Shown: positions 40,397 through 47,581 of the stretch, piece by piece | Numbering within the stretch: position 1 is the first letter of the stretch | Layout: every line of letters starts with the position of its first letter | Assembly: GCA_001917535.1 (NCBI GenBank) | Contig: MNEF01000052.1 | Coordinates: 7,699 to 55,544, forward strand | Length of the DNA stretch: 47,846 nt | Source: Candidatus Rokubacteria bacterium 13_1_40CM_69_27 | GTDB lineage: Bacteria; Methylomirabilota; Methylomirabilia; Rokubacteriales; CSP1-6 | Direction: 5' to 3' | Position numbers and translations under genes: made by a program | The notes under the pieces: model-generated | Databases searched by the model: none | What the model was told of the DNA's origin: nothing | What the model saw: the letters and a program-made list of their open reading frames with translations, nothing else

Positions 40397-40598
40397 TCAC
40401 CTCAGGGCGGACGCGTTCGCCCTGGCCACCAGCAGCTCGGCCGCCCGGTCCACCTCGCCCTCCGTCGTGAACCGCCCGACGCTCAGGCGAACGGCGCCGC
40501 GCCCGAGCTCGGGCGGCACGCCCATCGCCTGGAGGACCGGCGACAGGTGGACCTGTCCCTCGTGGCAGGCGGAGCCGGTCGAGGTAGATCGGATTCAT
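40397..40598 (-). pseudogene. Cysteine desulfurase relic with internal deletion
   Basis: Reading from ATG 40598, behind AGAGGACGG, the first codons give MNPIYLD, the N-terminus of NifS/IscS-type desulfurases. After a one-base frame change the sequence reads STGSACHEGQVHLSPVLQAM and then the helical end to the stop at 40397, which is the C-terminal active-Cys loop and tail of the same family. About 320 codons between are missing. The join falls at CTCGAC, shared by both ends, suggesting a microhomology deletion. It lies 29 bp downstream of the MFS gene. Confidence 0.8.
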
Positions 40599-40627
40599 GT
40601 CATCCGTCCTCTTTCGGCGCTTCAATT

Positions 40628-41875
40628 CTACACCGACACGGTGGCTGGAGTCGGAGCGGGGCGCCGCATCAGCCGCGCCACGACGAGGCCCGAGCCGAGC
40701 GTGAGCGCGGCCACCAGATGGATCGCGGCCCCGAGGCCAACGAGGTCGGCCACGAGCCCGGAGAGCAGCGCGCCCACTGCGTAGCCGAGGTCGCGCCAGA
40801 AGCGGTAGACGCCGAGGCTCGAGGCGCGCCAAGTCGGGTGGGCATGGTCGGTGATCGCGGCGAGCAGCGTGGGGTACACCATCGCGGTGCCGAGACCCTG
40901 CAGCACGGCGCCGATGAGCCAGGCCGCGTAGTCCGGGACCAGGACCGTCAGCCAGATCCCGCCTGCCTGGACGATCATGCCCCAGGCGATCAGGCCTTTG
41001 CGCCCGAACCGGTCGGAGAGCGGCCCGGTCGCGACCTGGAGCAGCCCCCAAACGCCAGGGTACACGGCCTTGACGACACCGATGCGCTCGACATCGAGAC
41101 CGTGAGCCGCGAAGAAGAGCGGATAGAGCCCCCACGACATCCCATCGTTGAGGTTGTTGACGAGGCCGGCCTGACAGGCGGCGAACAGGCCCACGTTGCC
41201 GAGGCTGGTCACATAGAAGATGCGGCCCAGCGGCGGCGCGGCGGGGGCCGGCGCGCCCACGCTCGCGGGCGCCTCCAGGGCGACGTACCCGTGCGTTTCC
41301 CGGATCACCAAGACCGACATGAGGAGTCCGAGGGTCGAGATCGCGATGCCGAGGTAGAAGGGCTGGGGGCGGAGGGCGTAGTGTGCGGCCAGGTAGCCCG
41401 TGATCCACGACGTGGCGCCGACAGCGACGTAGCCCGCGAACTCGTTGAGACCGAGCGCCAGCCCGCGACGCTTCGGCCCCACCAGGTCGATTTTCATGAT
41501 CACGGTCATCGACCACGCCATCGCCTGGTTCGCGCCGAGCAGCACGTTGGCGAGGTCGATCCACCACCAGACCGGCGCGTGGATGATGAGGAACGGGACG
41601 GGCAGGGCGAAGAGCCAGCCGGTGATGAGGACCGGCTTGCGGCCGAAGCGGTCAGACACCCGGGCCGATACCAAATTCAGGATCGCCTTCGTCACACCGA
41701 AGCTCACGATGAACGAGGTGATGGCGGTCTTCGAGCTGAGGCCGAATTCCTGCTCGCCGAGGAGCGGCAGCACGGTCCGCTCCAGCCCCACCATGGCCCC
41801 GACGAAGGCATTGAGGAGCACGAGCAGGGAGAACTGCGGCAGGTTCTCCCGAAGGCCGAGCCGCCGGTCCGTCAC
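40628..41875 (-). CDS. MFS transporter
   Basis: 415 residues, twelve predicted helices. MFS signatures are SDRFGRKPVLITGW between TM2 and TM3, and the second-half copy SDRFGRKGLIAWG. The acidic/aromatic substrate determinants are not diagnostic; some relatives are annotated as drug or organic-anion exporters. GTG 41875 overlaps the MBL gene stop (GTGA), making it the third gene of a coupled operon with the phosphorylase and the putative selenoprotein. Confidence 0.92.
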   Translation of the reverse strand: MTDRRLGLRENLPQFSLLVLLNAFVGAMVGLERTVLPLLGEQEFGLSSKTAITSFIVSFGVTKAILNLVSARVSDRFGRKPVLITGWLFALPVPFLIIHAPVWWWIDLANVLLGANQAMAWSMTVIMKIDLVGPKRRGLALGLNEFAGYVAVGATSWITGYLAAHYALRPQPFYLGIAISTLGLLMSVLVIRETHGYVALEAPASVGAPAPAAPPLGRIFYVTSLGNVGLFAACQAGLVNNLNDGMSWGLYPLFFAAHGLDVERIGVVKAVYPGVWGLLQVATGPLSDRFGRKGLIAWGMIVQAGGIWLTVLVPDYAAWLIGAVLQGLGTAMVYPTLLAAITDHAHPTWRASSLGVYRFWRDLGYAVGALLSGLVADLVGLGAAIHLVAALTLGSGLVVARLMRRPAPTPATVSV

Positions 41876-42609
41876 TCCCCGCTCAGGTTCCGCTGGCGAT
41901 TCTCCACGAAGGCGGGTGGCTGGGCCGGGAGGTCGGCCAGTACGAAGCGAACAAAATCGGCCTTCGAGGTGAACTGCAGCGCCGGGTTGAACCGGCGCTC
42001 GAACCCGATAGTCGAGCCTGGCTTGCCGCTCAGCCCCTTGCCGCAGGCGGCTCCGCCGAAATGGGCAGGGTAGACCTCGATGTGGTCGGGGAGCTTGAGG
42101 AGCTTGCCGTAGAGGCTCTCGAAGAGCTGCTCGGCCAGCGCGGTCTCCGCCCCCTGGCCGAGGAGGTCGGGGCGGCCGACGCCGCCGGCGAACAGCGTGT
42201 CGCCGGTGAGCACGAACCAGGGCTCGGGAGCGCGCGTCCGGTCAGTGACGAGGATCGAGATCCCGTCAGGCGTGTGACCGGGCGTGTGGAGGATCGTCAG
42301 GCGCACGTTGCCGAGCTCGTGCTCCTCCCCGTCCGCGACCTCGACGTGGGGGAACGCCACCTCCGCCGCCTCGTGGAAGAGCACGGGGGCGCCCGTGGCG
42401 GCGCCGAGTCGGCGGGCGCCCGAAACGTGGTCGGCCTGGACGTGGGTCTCCAGGACGTGGGTGATGCGCATCGACTTCTGGGCGGCGGCCTCGAGGTAGG
42501 GCTCGATCTCCTGCTGTGGATCCACCACAGCGCAGGTGCCTGCGCCCCCTCAGCCGAAGAGGTAGCTGGCGCAGCCGGTCCTGGGAACGAGGAACTGGCG
42601 GAAGATCAT
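41872..42609 (-). CDS. MBL-fold hydrolase (persulfide-dioxygenase-like), putative selenoprotein with in-frame UGA
   Basis: Reading from ATG 42609 (GGAG 7 nt upstream; ATGA overlap with the phosphorylase): MIFRQFLVPRTGCASYLFG, then TGA (42552-42550) as codon 20, then GGAGTCAVVDPQQEIEPYL and a normal MBL domain to 41872; 245 residues with Sec20. Without readthrough, the first start would be GTG 42528, losing the N-terminal strands of the fold. In related hydrolases the position after ASYL(V/F)G is usually Cys. Metal motif is THVQADH, with Gln replacing the second His of HxHxDH, then HTPGHTPDG, GDTLF and YPAHFGG. A SECIS-like hairpin follows the UGA. Likely acts on thiols or persulfides. Alternative: ordinary nonsense mutation. 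Confidence 0.78.
42513..42531 (-). promoter_or_regulatory. SECIS-like hairpin downstream of the in-frame UGA
   Basis: On the minus strand GCTGTGG-TGGAT-CCACAGC forms a 7-bp perfect stem with a 5-nt loop whose second base is G. The loop begins about 26 nt after the UGA. Bacterial SECIS models expect a stem-loop with the apical loop 16-37 nt after the UGA and a G among the first two loop bases, so it fits. A second, tighter stem (GCGCAG/CTGCGC) lies nearer the UGA and could compete. Confidence 0.6.
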
Positions 42610-43457
42610 GACGATGCTCCTTGGTCGCCGTCCGGAGCAATCGCCCGAATGACGGCGCCGATGATCGTGAGGGTGTCGGGAATCCCTTCTGCCTCGCCCT
42701 TGTCGAAGTCACCGGGCACCAACCCCATGGCGTTCGTGATGTGGGCGAGGCAGAGGACAGGCTTTCGCCGGGCCGCGGCGAAGGCGTAGAGGCCGGCCGC
42801 CTCCATCTCCACTGCCAGGATTCCCAGAGCCTGCGTGCCCGCCACGGCACCTGCGGTCTCGCGGAACGGCGCATCGGTCGTCCAGCTCGCCCCTCGCAGC
42901 ACCTTGGGCCCGGCTGCCTTCAAGACCAGCATGGCCCTGTCAACGAGGGCGGGGTCCGCCTCGACGAAGTCGGCGGGTGGGAGGTAGTGGTAACTCGTCC
43001 CTTCGTCACGCAGCGAACGATCGATGAGCACGAAGTAGGGAGGACGGCCAACCTCCGTGATGCGCCCGGCCGAGGTGATGCTGAGGAGGACTCGGCAGCC
43101 GGAAGCGAAGAGCTGTTCGGCGACCAGGACGGCAAAGGGGGCCCCCACGGCGCAGCCCACGATGCCAACCGGCCGGCCGTCGAGATCGAACTCGTAGAGT
43201 TCCGTGTGGTAGCAGGCCCAGCCGGGGCTCAGCCGGGCTCGGGCGCCTCGCCGGAGGTGGCGCACGATATCGCCATCGGGGTCGAGCACGCACATCGGCG
43301 GGATGGCGACGAGCGGCAGTTGTTTCTGGCGTCGGGCCTCCCGCAGAAGGTTCTGCGGATCGAAGACCGAGGCCTGGTCGTACTCCTTGCTCGCGAGGAG
43401 CGGCGGCCGCGCGGCCGGGAGGTCGCGGCCTGAATCGTGACCTGCGTCGTAGCGCAC
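42606..43457 (-). CDS. Nucleoside phosphorylase (PNP/UDP family)
   Basis: About 283 residues. Phosphorylase fold: GIVGCAVGAPFAVLVAEQLFASGCRVLLSITSAGRI is the phosphate/ribose loop region, and ILAVEMEAAGLYAFAAARRKPVLCLAHITNAMG contains the diagnostic VEMEAA ribose-binding Glu pair. It cleaves a nucleoside to base and ribose-1-phosphate; specificity unclear (uridine, purine or methylthioadenosine type). GTG 43457 is chosen for its position behind AGAAG; GTG 43490 would add 11 residues and intrude on the LysR operator. First gene of the minus-strand operon. Confidence 0.87.
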   Translation of the reverse strand: MRYDAGHDSGRDLPAARPPLLASKEYDQASVFDPQNLLREARRQKQLPLVAIPPMCVLDPDGDIVRHLRRGARARLSPGWACYHTELYEFDLDGRPVGIVGCAVGAPFAVLVAEQLFASGCRVLLSITSAGRITEVGRPPYFVLIDRSLRDEGTSYHYLPPADFVEADPALVDRAMLVLKAAGPKVLRGASWTTDAPFRETAGAVAGTQALGILAVEMEAAGLYAFAAARRKPVLCLAHITNAMGLVPGDFDKGEAEGIPDTLTIIGAVIRAIAPDGDQGASS

Positions 43458-43482
43458 GCTTCTAGATAGCCGGACGGAAGCT

Positions 43483-43529
43483 ATAAGCACAAATAGTGTT
43501 TTCTTATGGATCCGATAAGGCTAACCTTA
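43483..43529. promoter_or_regulatory. LysR operator region
   Basis: AT-rich intergenic stretch with ATAAG-N15-CTTAT (43483-43507), fitting a LysR T-N11-A type box, and a perfect TAAGG-CTAA-CCTTA inverted repeat (43516-43529) 4 nt before the LysR ATG. Suggests regulator control of the divergent phosphorylase operon and of itself. Confidence 0.5.
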
Positions 43530-43533
43530 CCGC

Positions 43534-44451
43534 ATGACGCTCCGCCAGCTCGAGGTGTTCCTGGCCATCGCGCGGGTCCGGACTTTCCGCCGGGCCGCCG
43601 AGGCGCTGCACACGAGCCAGCCGGCGCTGTCGCAGCACATCAGGGAGCTGGAACAGGAGCTGGGCACCCGCCTGTTAGATCGGCTCGGGCGGAGCGTCGC
43701 GCTCACCGACGCCGGGCGACTGCTCGAGGAGCACGCTCACCGCGTCTTCGCCACGCTGACCAGCGCACGGGAGGTGATCGGCGAGCTCCAGGGGCTCAAA
43801 CGGGGCTCGCTCCTGATCGGCGCCAGCACGACCCCGGGGATCTACGTGCTCCCCGGTGTCATCGGAGTCTTCCGTGAACGCTATGCCGGCATCGATCTCA
43901 GCCTGCGCATCGCCAACTCGCGGCTCATCGAGGAGCGCATCCGCGCCAACGAGCTCGATCTCGGCGTCGTGGGTGGGCACGGGCTCGGCCCACGGGAGGA
44001 GTGCCTGGCGGCGGGGCTGGTGGACGAGCTCGTCCTGGTCGCCGCCCCGGCGCACCGCTGGGCACGCCGCCGCGAGATCGCGCCGGCTCAGCTGGCAGGG
44101 GAGCCGCTGCTCATGCGGGAGGAAGGGTCGGCGACCCGGCGAGTCACGGAGCGCGCCCTCGAACAGGCCGCGGTCAAGTACCGTGCGGCGATGGAGCTCG
44201 ACCACACCGAGGCCATCAAGCAGGCCGTCATCGCGGGCCTGGGCGTCGCCTTCGTGTCGGTCCACGCGGTGCGCGGAGAGGTGAGCACCGGCCGGCTCCG
44301 TGCGCTGCGCCTTCGAGGCCTGCGCATTCGCCGGCACTTCCACGTCATCCACAACGAGGCGCGCCGGCTCTCGCCGGGGGCCCGGGCCTTCATGGAGCTG
44401 CTGGAAGAGGCGGGGCGCTCGCGCCGGCGCTCGCCCGCGCCCGCGGGCTGA
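43534..44451 (+). CDS. LysR-family transcriptional regulator
   Basis: 305 residues. N-terminal HTH: LRQLEVFLAIARVRTFRRAAEALHTSQPALSQHIRELEQELGTRLLDR, then the linker helix and a periplasmic-binding-protein-like effector domain (about 90-295) with the GSLLIGASTTPGIYVLP start seen in CysL/CbbR-like members. It is divergent from the phosphorylase-MBL-MFS operon and very probably regulates it. A sulfur- or carbon-status ligand is an inference from the CysL/CbbR likeness. Confidence 0.93.
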   Translation: MTLRQLEVFLAIARVRTFRRAAEALHTSQPALSQHIRELEQELGTRLLDRLGRSVALTDAGRLLEEHAHRVFATLTSAREVIGELQGLKRGSLLIGASTTPGIYVLPGVIGVFRERYAGIDLSLRIANSRLIEERIRANELDLGVVGGHGLGPREECLAAGLVDELVLVAAPAHRWARRREIAPAQLAGEPLLMREEGSATRRVTERALEQAAVKYRAAMELDHTEAIKQAVIAGLGVAFVSVHAVRGEVSTGRLRALRLRGLRIRRHFHVIHNEARRLSPGARAFMELLEEAGRSRRRSPAPAG

Positions 44452-44466
44452 GTCCGCCGGACGATC

Positions 44467-44499
44467 ACAAAACTTTACGTCGGGCGCATACGATCTTCA
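44467..44499 (+). promoter_or_regulatory. Conserved 33-bp box, copy 1
   Basis: ACAAAACTTTAC (44467-44478), 8 nt, CATACG (44487-44492), 2 nt, CTTCA (44495-44499). The same elements with identical spacing occur at 47157-47189. Likely binding site of the OmpR-type regulator encoded between the two copies, or the shared promoter. Confidence 0.65.
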
Positions 44500-44569
44500 T
44501 CCACAGGCCGCATGCTCCGGGACACGCGGGCGGGCACGGGCCCGCGAATCTTACCGGGAGGTGCGGGCG

Positions 44570-45019
44570 ATGAAGCGACGGACGGTAATCTGGCTGGGGT
44601 CTTTGCTGGTGGGCGGTTTGGTGGCGGGCGCGAGCGCGGGGGCGATTGCCGCGCATGGGCGCGGCCAGGCCATGATGCAGCGCGTGGCCGCGGGGGCCAT
44701 CGACGAGGCGCTCGACCAGGCTCAGGTGACGCCCGAGCAGCGCGCCGCGATCCACGGCGCCCGCGACCGACTCTTCACCCTCGCTGGTGATCACTGGAAG
44801 GCACGGCCTGCCCGCCTGGAGGCGGTCCTGGCGCTGTTCGAGGCTGACCAGGTCGACACCGACCGCCTGCTGGCGCTGCGGCGTCAGATCGAGGAGGAGC
44901 ACGCGAAGATCGCCGATGCGGTTGGCCAGGCGCTCGTCGAGGCGCACGACGTCCTGACTGCGCCCCAACGGAAGGCGCTCGCCGACTATGTGAGGGCGCA
45001 CCGGCACCCGATGCACTGA
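44570..45019 (+). CDS. Spy/CpxP-like periplasmic protein
   Basis: 149 residues. Signal peptide MKRRTVIWLGSLLVGGLVAGASAGAIAA, then an all-helical domain with the LTXXQ-like VTPEQRAAIHGARDRLF and a second LTAPQRKALADYVRAH near the end: the CpxP/Spy/heavy-metal-resistance pattern. It ends HRHPMH, a possible metal-binding tail. Acts as a periplasmic chaperone or metal sensor feeding back on the kinase. GGGAGGTG precedes ATG 44570. The regulator gene follows 12 bp later. Confidence 0.85.
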   Translation: MKRRTVIWLGSLLVGGLVAGASAGAIAAHGRGQAMMQRVAAGAIDEALDQAQVTPEQRAAIHGARDRLFTLAGDHWKARPARLEAVLALFEADQVDTDRLLALRRQIEEEHAKIADAVGQALVEAHDVLTAPQRKALADYVRAHRHPMH

Positions 45020-45031
45020 TATCCTGGCGGC

Positions 45032-45739
45032 ATGGCGGCCCGCACAGCCGCGCTTCTCATCGATGATGACGCCCGCCTGGGCGCCCTGGTGACGGAATAT
45101 CTCGGCCAGCACGGCGTCGAGGTCACGGCCGTCGGCGATGGGAAGCGCGGTCTCGCCGCGCTCAAGAGCGGGCGCTTTGACGTCGTGCTGCTCGACGTGA
45201 TGCTACCCGGGATCGACGGCTTCGAGACGTGCCGGCAGATCCGGGCGACCCCCGAGCTCGCGGCCACGCCCATCGTCATGCTCACGGCCAAAGGCGAGGA
45301 CGTCGACAAGATCGTCGGACTCGAACTGGGCGCGGACGACTACCTCGCCAAGCCCTTCAACCCGCGCGAGCTGCTGGCCCGGATCCGGGCCGTCCTGCGT
45401 CGGGCCACGCCGGCGCCGCCGCTCGGCCGGCCGCGCTTCCGATCGGGCGCCCTGGAGATCGACTTCGACGGGCGCGAGGTCACGGTCCAGGGGCGGCGGG
45501 TGCTGCTCACGCACTACGAGTTCGAGCTCCTGGGGACGCTGGCCCGGACCGCCGGCCGCGTGCTGTCGCGGGAGCAGCTTCTGGATGCGCTCAAGGGCGA
45601 AGGGTACGAGACGTTCGACCGCTCGGTCGACGTCCACGTCTCGAAGCTGCGGGCCAAGATCGAGCGGAACGCCAAAGAGCCACGCTACATCAAGACCGTG
45701 CGAGGCGTGGGCTACGTCCTGATGCGCGACGCACGCTGA
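45032..45739 (+). CDS. OmpR-family response regulator
   Basis: 235 residues. Receiver domain: acidic pocket DDD at 11-13, phosphoacceptor Asp55 in VVLLDVMLPG, Thr in MLTAKG and Lys in LAKPFNP. C-terminal winged helix: LLTHYEFELLGTLARTAGRVLSREQLLD, ending RYIKTVRGVGYVL. CpxR/RstA-like. A TATCCT at 45020-45025 lies 6 nt before ATG 45032, so an internal promoter is possible. It is followed after one base by the kinase gene. Confidence 0.96.
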   Translation: MAARTAALLIDDDARLGALVTEYLGQHGVEVTAVGDGKRGLAALKSGRFDVVLLDVMLPGIDGFETCRQIRATPELAATPIVMLTAKGEDVDKIVGLELGADDYLAKPFNPRELLARIRAVLRRATPAPPLGRPRFRSGALEIDFDGREVTVQGRRVLLTHYEFELLGTLARTAGRVLSREQLLDALKGEGYETFDRSVDVHVSKLRAKIERNAKEPRYIKTVRGVGYVLMRDAR

Positions 45740-45740
45740 G

Positions 45741-47147
45741 ATGGCCCGGCTCCACTCGCGGATCTACCTCCACTCGCTCCTGGTGCTGGTGGTCGCGTGC
45801 GTGACGACCGCCGTCGTCTTCGCCCTCGGGGCCCGCGGCGCGTTCATGCGGGAGGTCGCCGAGCGGGCGGTGCAGCACCTCACAACCCTGGTGGCCGAAA
45901 GCGCCCACGATCCGGCGGACCTCGCGCGACGGGTCCAGCAGATCCACAGGGATCTCGATGTCGACGTGACGGTGCGCGACGTCGAGGGCCGGCTCCTGGC
46001 GTCGAGTGGATCCGAGCTGCCAGCGCCAGTCGCCGAGGAGATCCGGGCGGTCCTGGCCGGTAAGCTGTCGCTCCGTGCGGGACCGCGGTGGTCTGCCGCC
46101 TCGGTCGTGCGGGATCCGCAGTCGGGCGTGCCCATGGCCGTGCTTCAGGCCTCGGCCCGGCACCGCTTCGGCTTTCTCCACTTCCTGCACCCGGCGCTCG
46201 CCATGGCCCTCGTGCTTTTGATCGTGGCGCTGGCGACGCGCCCCCTGGCCCGTCGCCTCTCGCGCCCCCTCGAGCGACTGACCGTCGGGGCCCGCCGCCT
46301 CGGGGGCGGCGATCTGTCCTATCGGGTCCCAGTCGCTGCGGTTGGCGCGGGCGCCCCCTGGCGGCGGCGCGGCCACCGCGCGACCGACGAGTTGGAGGAG
46401 CTTACGCGGGCGTTCAATGAGATGGCGGATCGGGTCGAACGCCTCGTGCGCGGCCAGCGGGAGCTGCTGGCCAACATCTCCCACGAGCTGCGCTCCCCGC
46501 TGACTCGGATTCGCATGGCGCTCGAGCTCCTGCCGCACGACGGTGCGAGCGAAGCGCGGCTGCGGGCCGTGGAGCGCGATCTCGCGGATCTCGACCGCCT
46601 GATCGACGACGTGCTGACCACTGCCCGACTCGATGCCACCGGGCTTCCGGCGCGCCTGGACGCCTTTGATGCCAACCGGCTGCTGGCCGAGGTCGCCGAG
46701 CGCGCGCGCGAAGACCCTCTGCTCGCCAGAACCCCGGTCCGCTTCGTGCCGGGGCCACCTCTCGAGCTGACCGCCGACGCGGCCCTGCTCCGCCGTGCGC
46801 TCTGGAACCTCATGGAAAACGCCGCCAAGTACGGGGGGCCCCCCATCACGCTGGCCGCTGAGCGCGAGGGCGACCGTCTGGTGCTGAGCGTGACCGACGA
46901 AGGAGCCGGCATCTCGCCCGCGGATCGCGAACGCGTGTTCGCCCCGTTCTACCGTGGGGAGAGGGCCCGGACGGCCGGAGCTACGAGTGAGGCGGCCCGC
47001 GGCGTGGGACTCGGCCTCACGCTCGCGCGGCGGGTCGCCGAGGTCCACAGCGGGACGATCACGATCGGACCGGCCTCGCGGGTGGATGGTCGGGAGCGCG
47101 GCTGTCGGGTCGTGATCAGCCTGCCGGCGGGCGGCGCCGCTTGCTAG
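45741..47147 (+). CDS. Sensor histidine kinase (CpxA-like)
   Basis: 468 residues. TM1 about 10-30, a periplasmic sensor of about 115 residues, TM2 about 147-167, HAMP, then the dimerisation box ANISHELRSPLTRIRMALELL with phospho-His248. The ATPase domain has NLMENAAKYG (N box), DEGAGIS (G1) and GVGLGLTLARRVAE (G2). Pairs with the adjacent OmpR-type regulator; the Spy-like protein is a plausible sensor partner. Gene order matches Cpx-like envelope-stress or metal-response systems. Confidence 0.96.
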   Translation: MARLHSRIYLHSLLVLVVACVTTAVVFALGARGAFMREVAERAVQHLTTLVAESAHDPADLARRVQQIHRDLDVDVTVRDVEGRLLASSGSELPAPVAEEIRAVLAGKLSLRAGPRWSAASVVRDPQSGVPMAVLQASARHRFGFLHFLHPALAMALVLLIVALATRPLARRLSRPLERLTVGARRLGGGDLSYRVPVAAVGAGAPWRRRGHRATDELEELTRAFNEMADRVERLVRGQRELLANISHELRSPLTRIRMALELLPHDGASEARLRAVERDLADLDRLIDDVLTTARLDATGLPARLDAFDANRLLAEVAERAREDPLLARTPVRFVPGPPLELTADAALLRRALWNLMENAAKYGGPPITLAAEREGDRLVLSVTDEGAGISPADRERVFAPFYRGERARTAGATSEAARGVGLGLTLARRVAEVHSGTITIGPASRVDGRERGCRVVISLPAGGAAC

Positions 47148-47156
47148 ACCGCACGT

Positions 47157-47189
47157 ACAAACGTTTACAGTCTCGACATACGGACTTCA
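47157..47189 (+). promoter_or_regulatory. Conserved 33-bp box, copy 2
   Basis: ACAAACGTTTAC (47157-47168), 8 nt, CATACG (47177-47182), 2 nt, CTTCA (47185-47189). It lies 76 nt before the SHOCT gene, compared with 70 nt for copy 1 before the Spy-like gene. The AAACGTTT core is palindromic. Confidence 0.65.
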
Positions 47190-47265
47190 CCGAGCACTCG
47201 CATACTCGCCGCCATGGACGATGCTGGCCGTCGAAGAGACCACTGCCCACGAAGGGAGGAACACG

Positions 47266-47532
47266 ATGATGATGCACGACATGATGATGCAAGGCGGCAT
47301 GCACGGAGGCTGGTTCGCCGCTTGGCCCTGGCTCGCGCTCTGGATTCTCCTGAAGCTCACGATTGGGGCGCTGATGATCACAGGGTTGATCCTGGCCGTC
47401 CGGTGGCTTCGCCGCGAGACGTCCGGTCGCTCGCCGGCGACACCGCTCGAGATTCTCAAAACCCGATATGCCCGGGGCGAGCTGTCACGGGAGGACTTCG
47501 ACGCGATGAAGAGGGAGCTGGAGCGCTCGTGA
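47266..47532 (+). CDS. SHOCT-domain membrane protein
   Basis: 88 residues from ATG 47266, behind GGGAGGA. Met/His-rich start (MMMHDMMMQGGMHGGW), possibly metal-binding, one TM helix (WLALWILLKLTIGALMITGLILAVRW) and a C-terminal SHOCT motif (TPLEILKTRYARGELSREDFDAMKREL). SHOCT proteins are small accessory factors; function unknown. Control by the TCS is inferred from the shared box. An upstream in-frame ATG at 47221 exists but has a poorer context. Confidence 0.85.
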   Translation: MMMHDMMMQGGMHGGWFAAWPWLALWILLKLTIGALMITGLILAVRWLRRETSGRSPATPLEILKTRYARGELSREDFDAMKRELERS

Positions 47533-47581
47533 ACCCCACCGCAATCCGAGAAGACGAGCTGTCGGTAGAAGGAGAACACCG

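Noticed and set aside
42541-42612. Separate short peptide gene ending at the UGA, with the MBL gene starting at GTG 42528
   Set aside because: The 19 codons before the UGA match the N-terminal strands of the MBL fold, and the downstream start would remove them. Readthrough or a disabled gene fits better than two genes.
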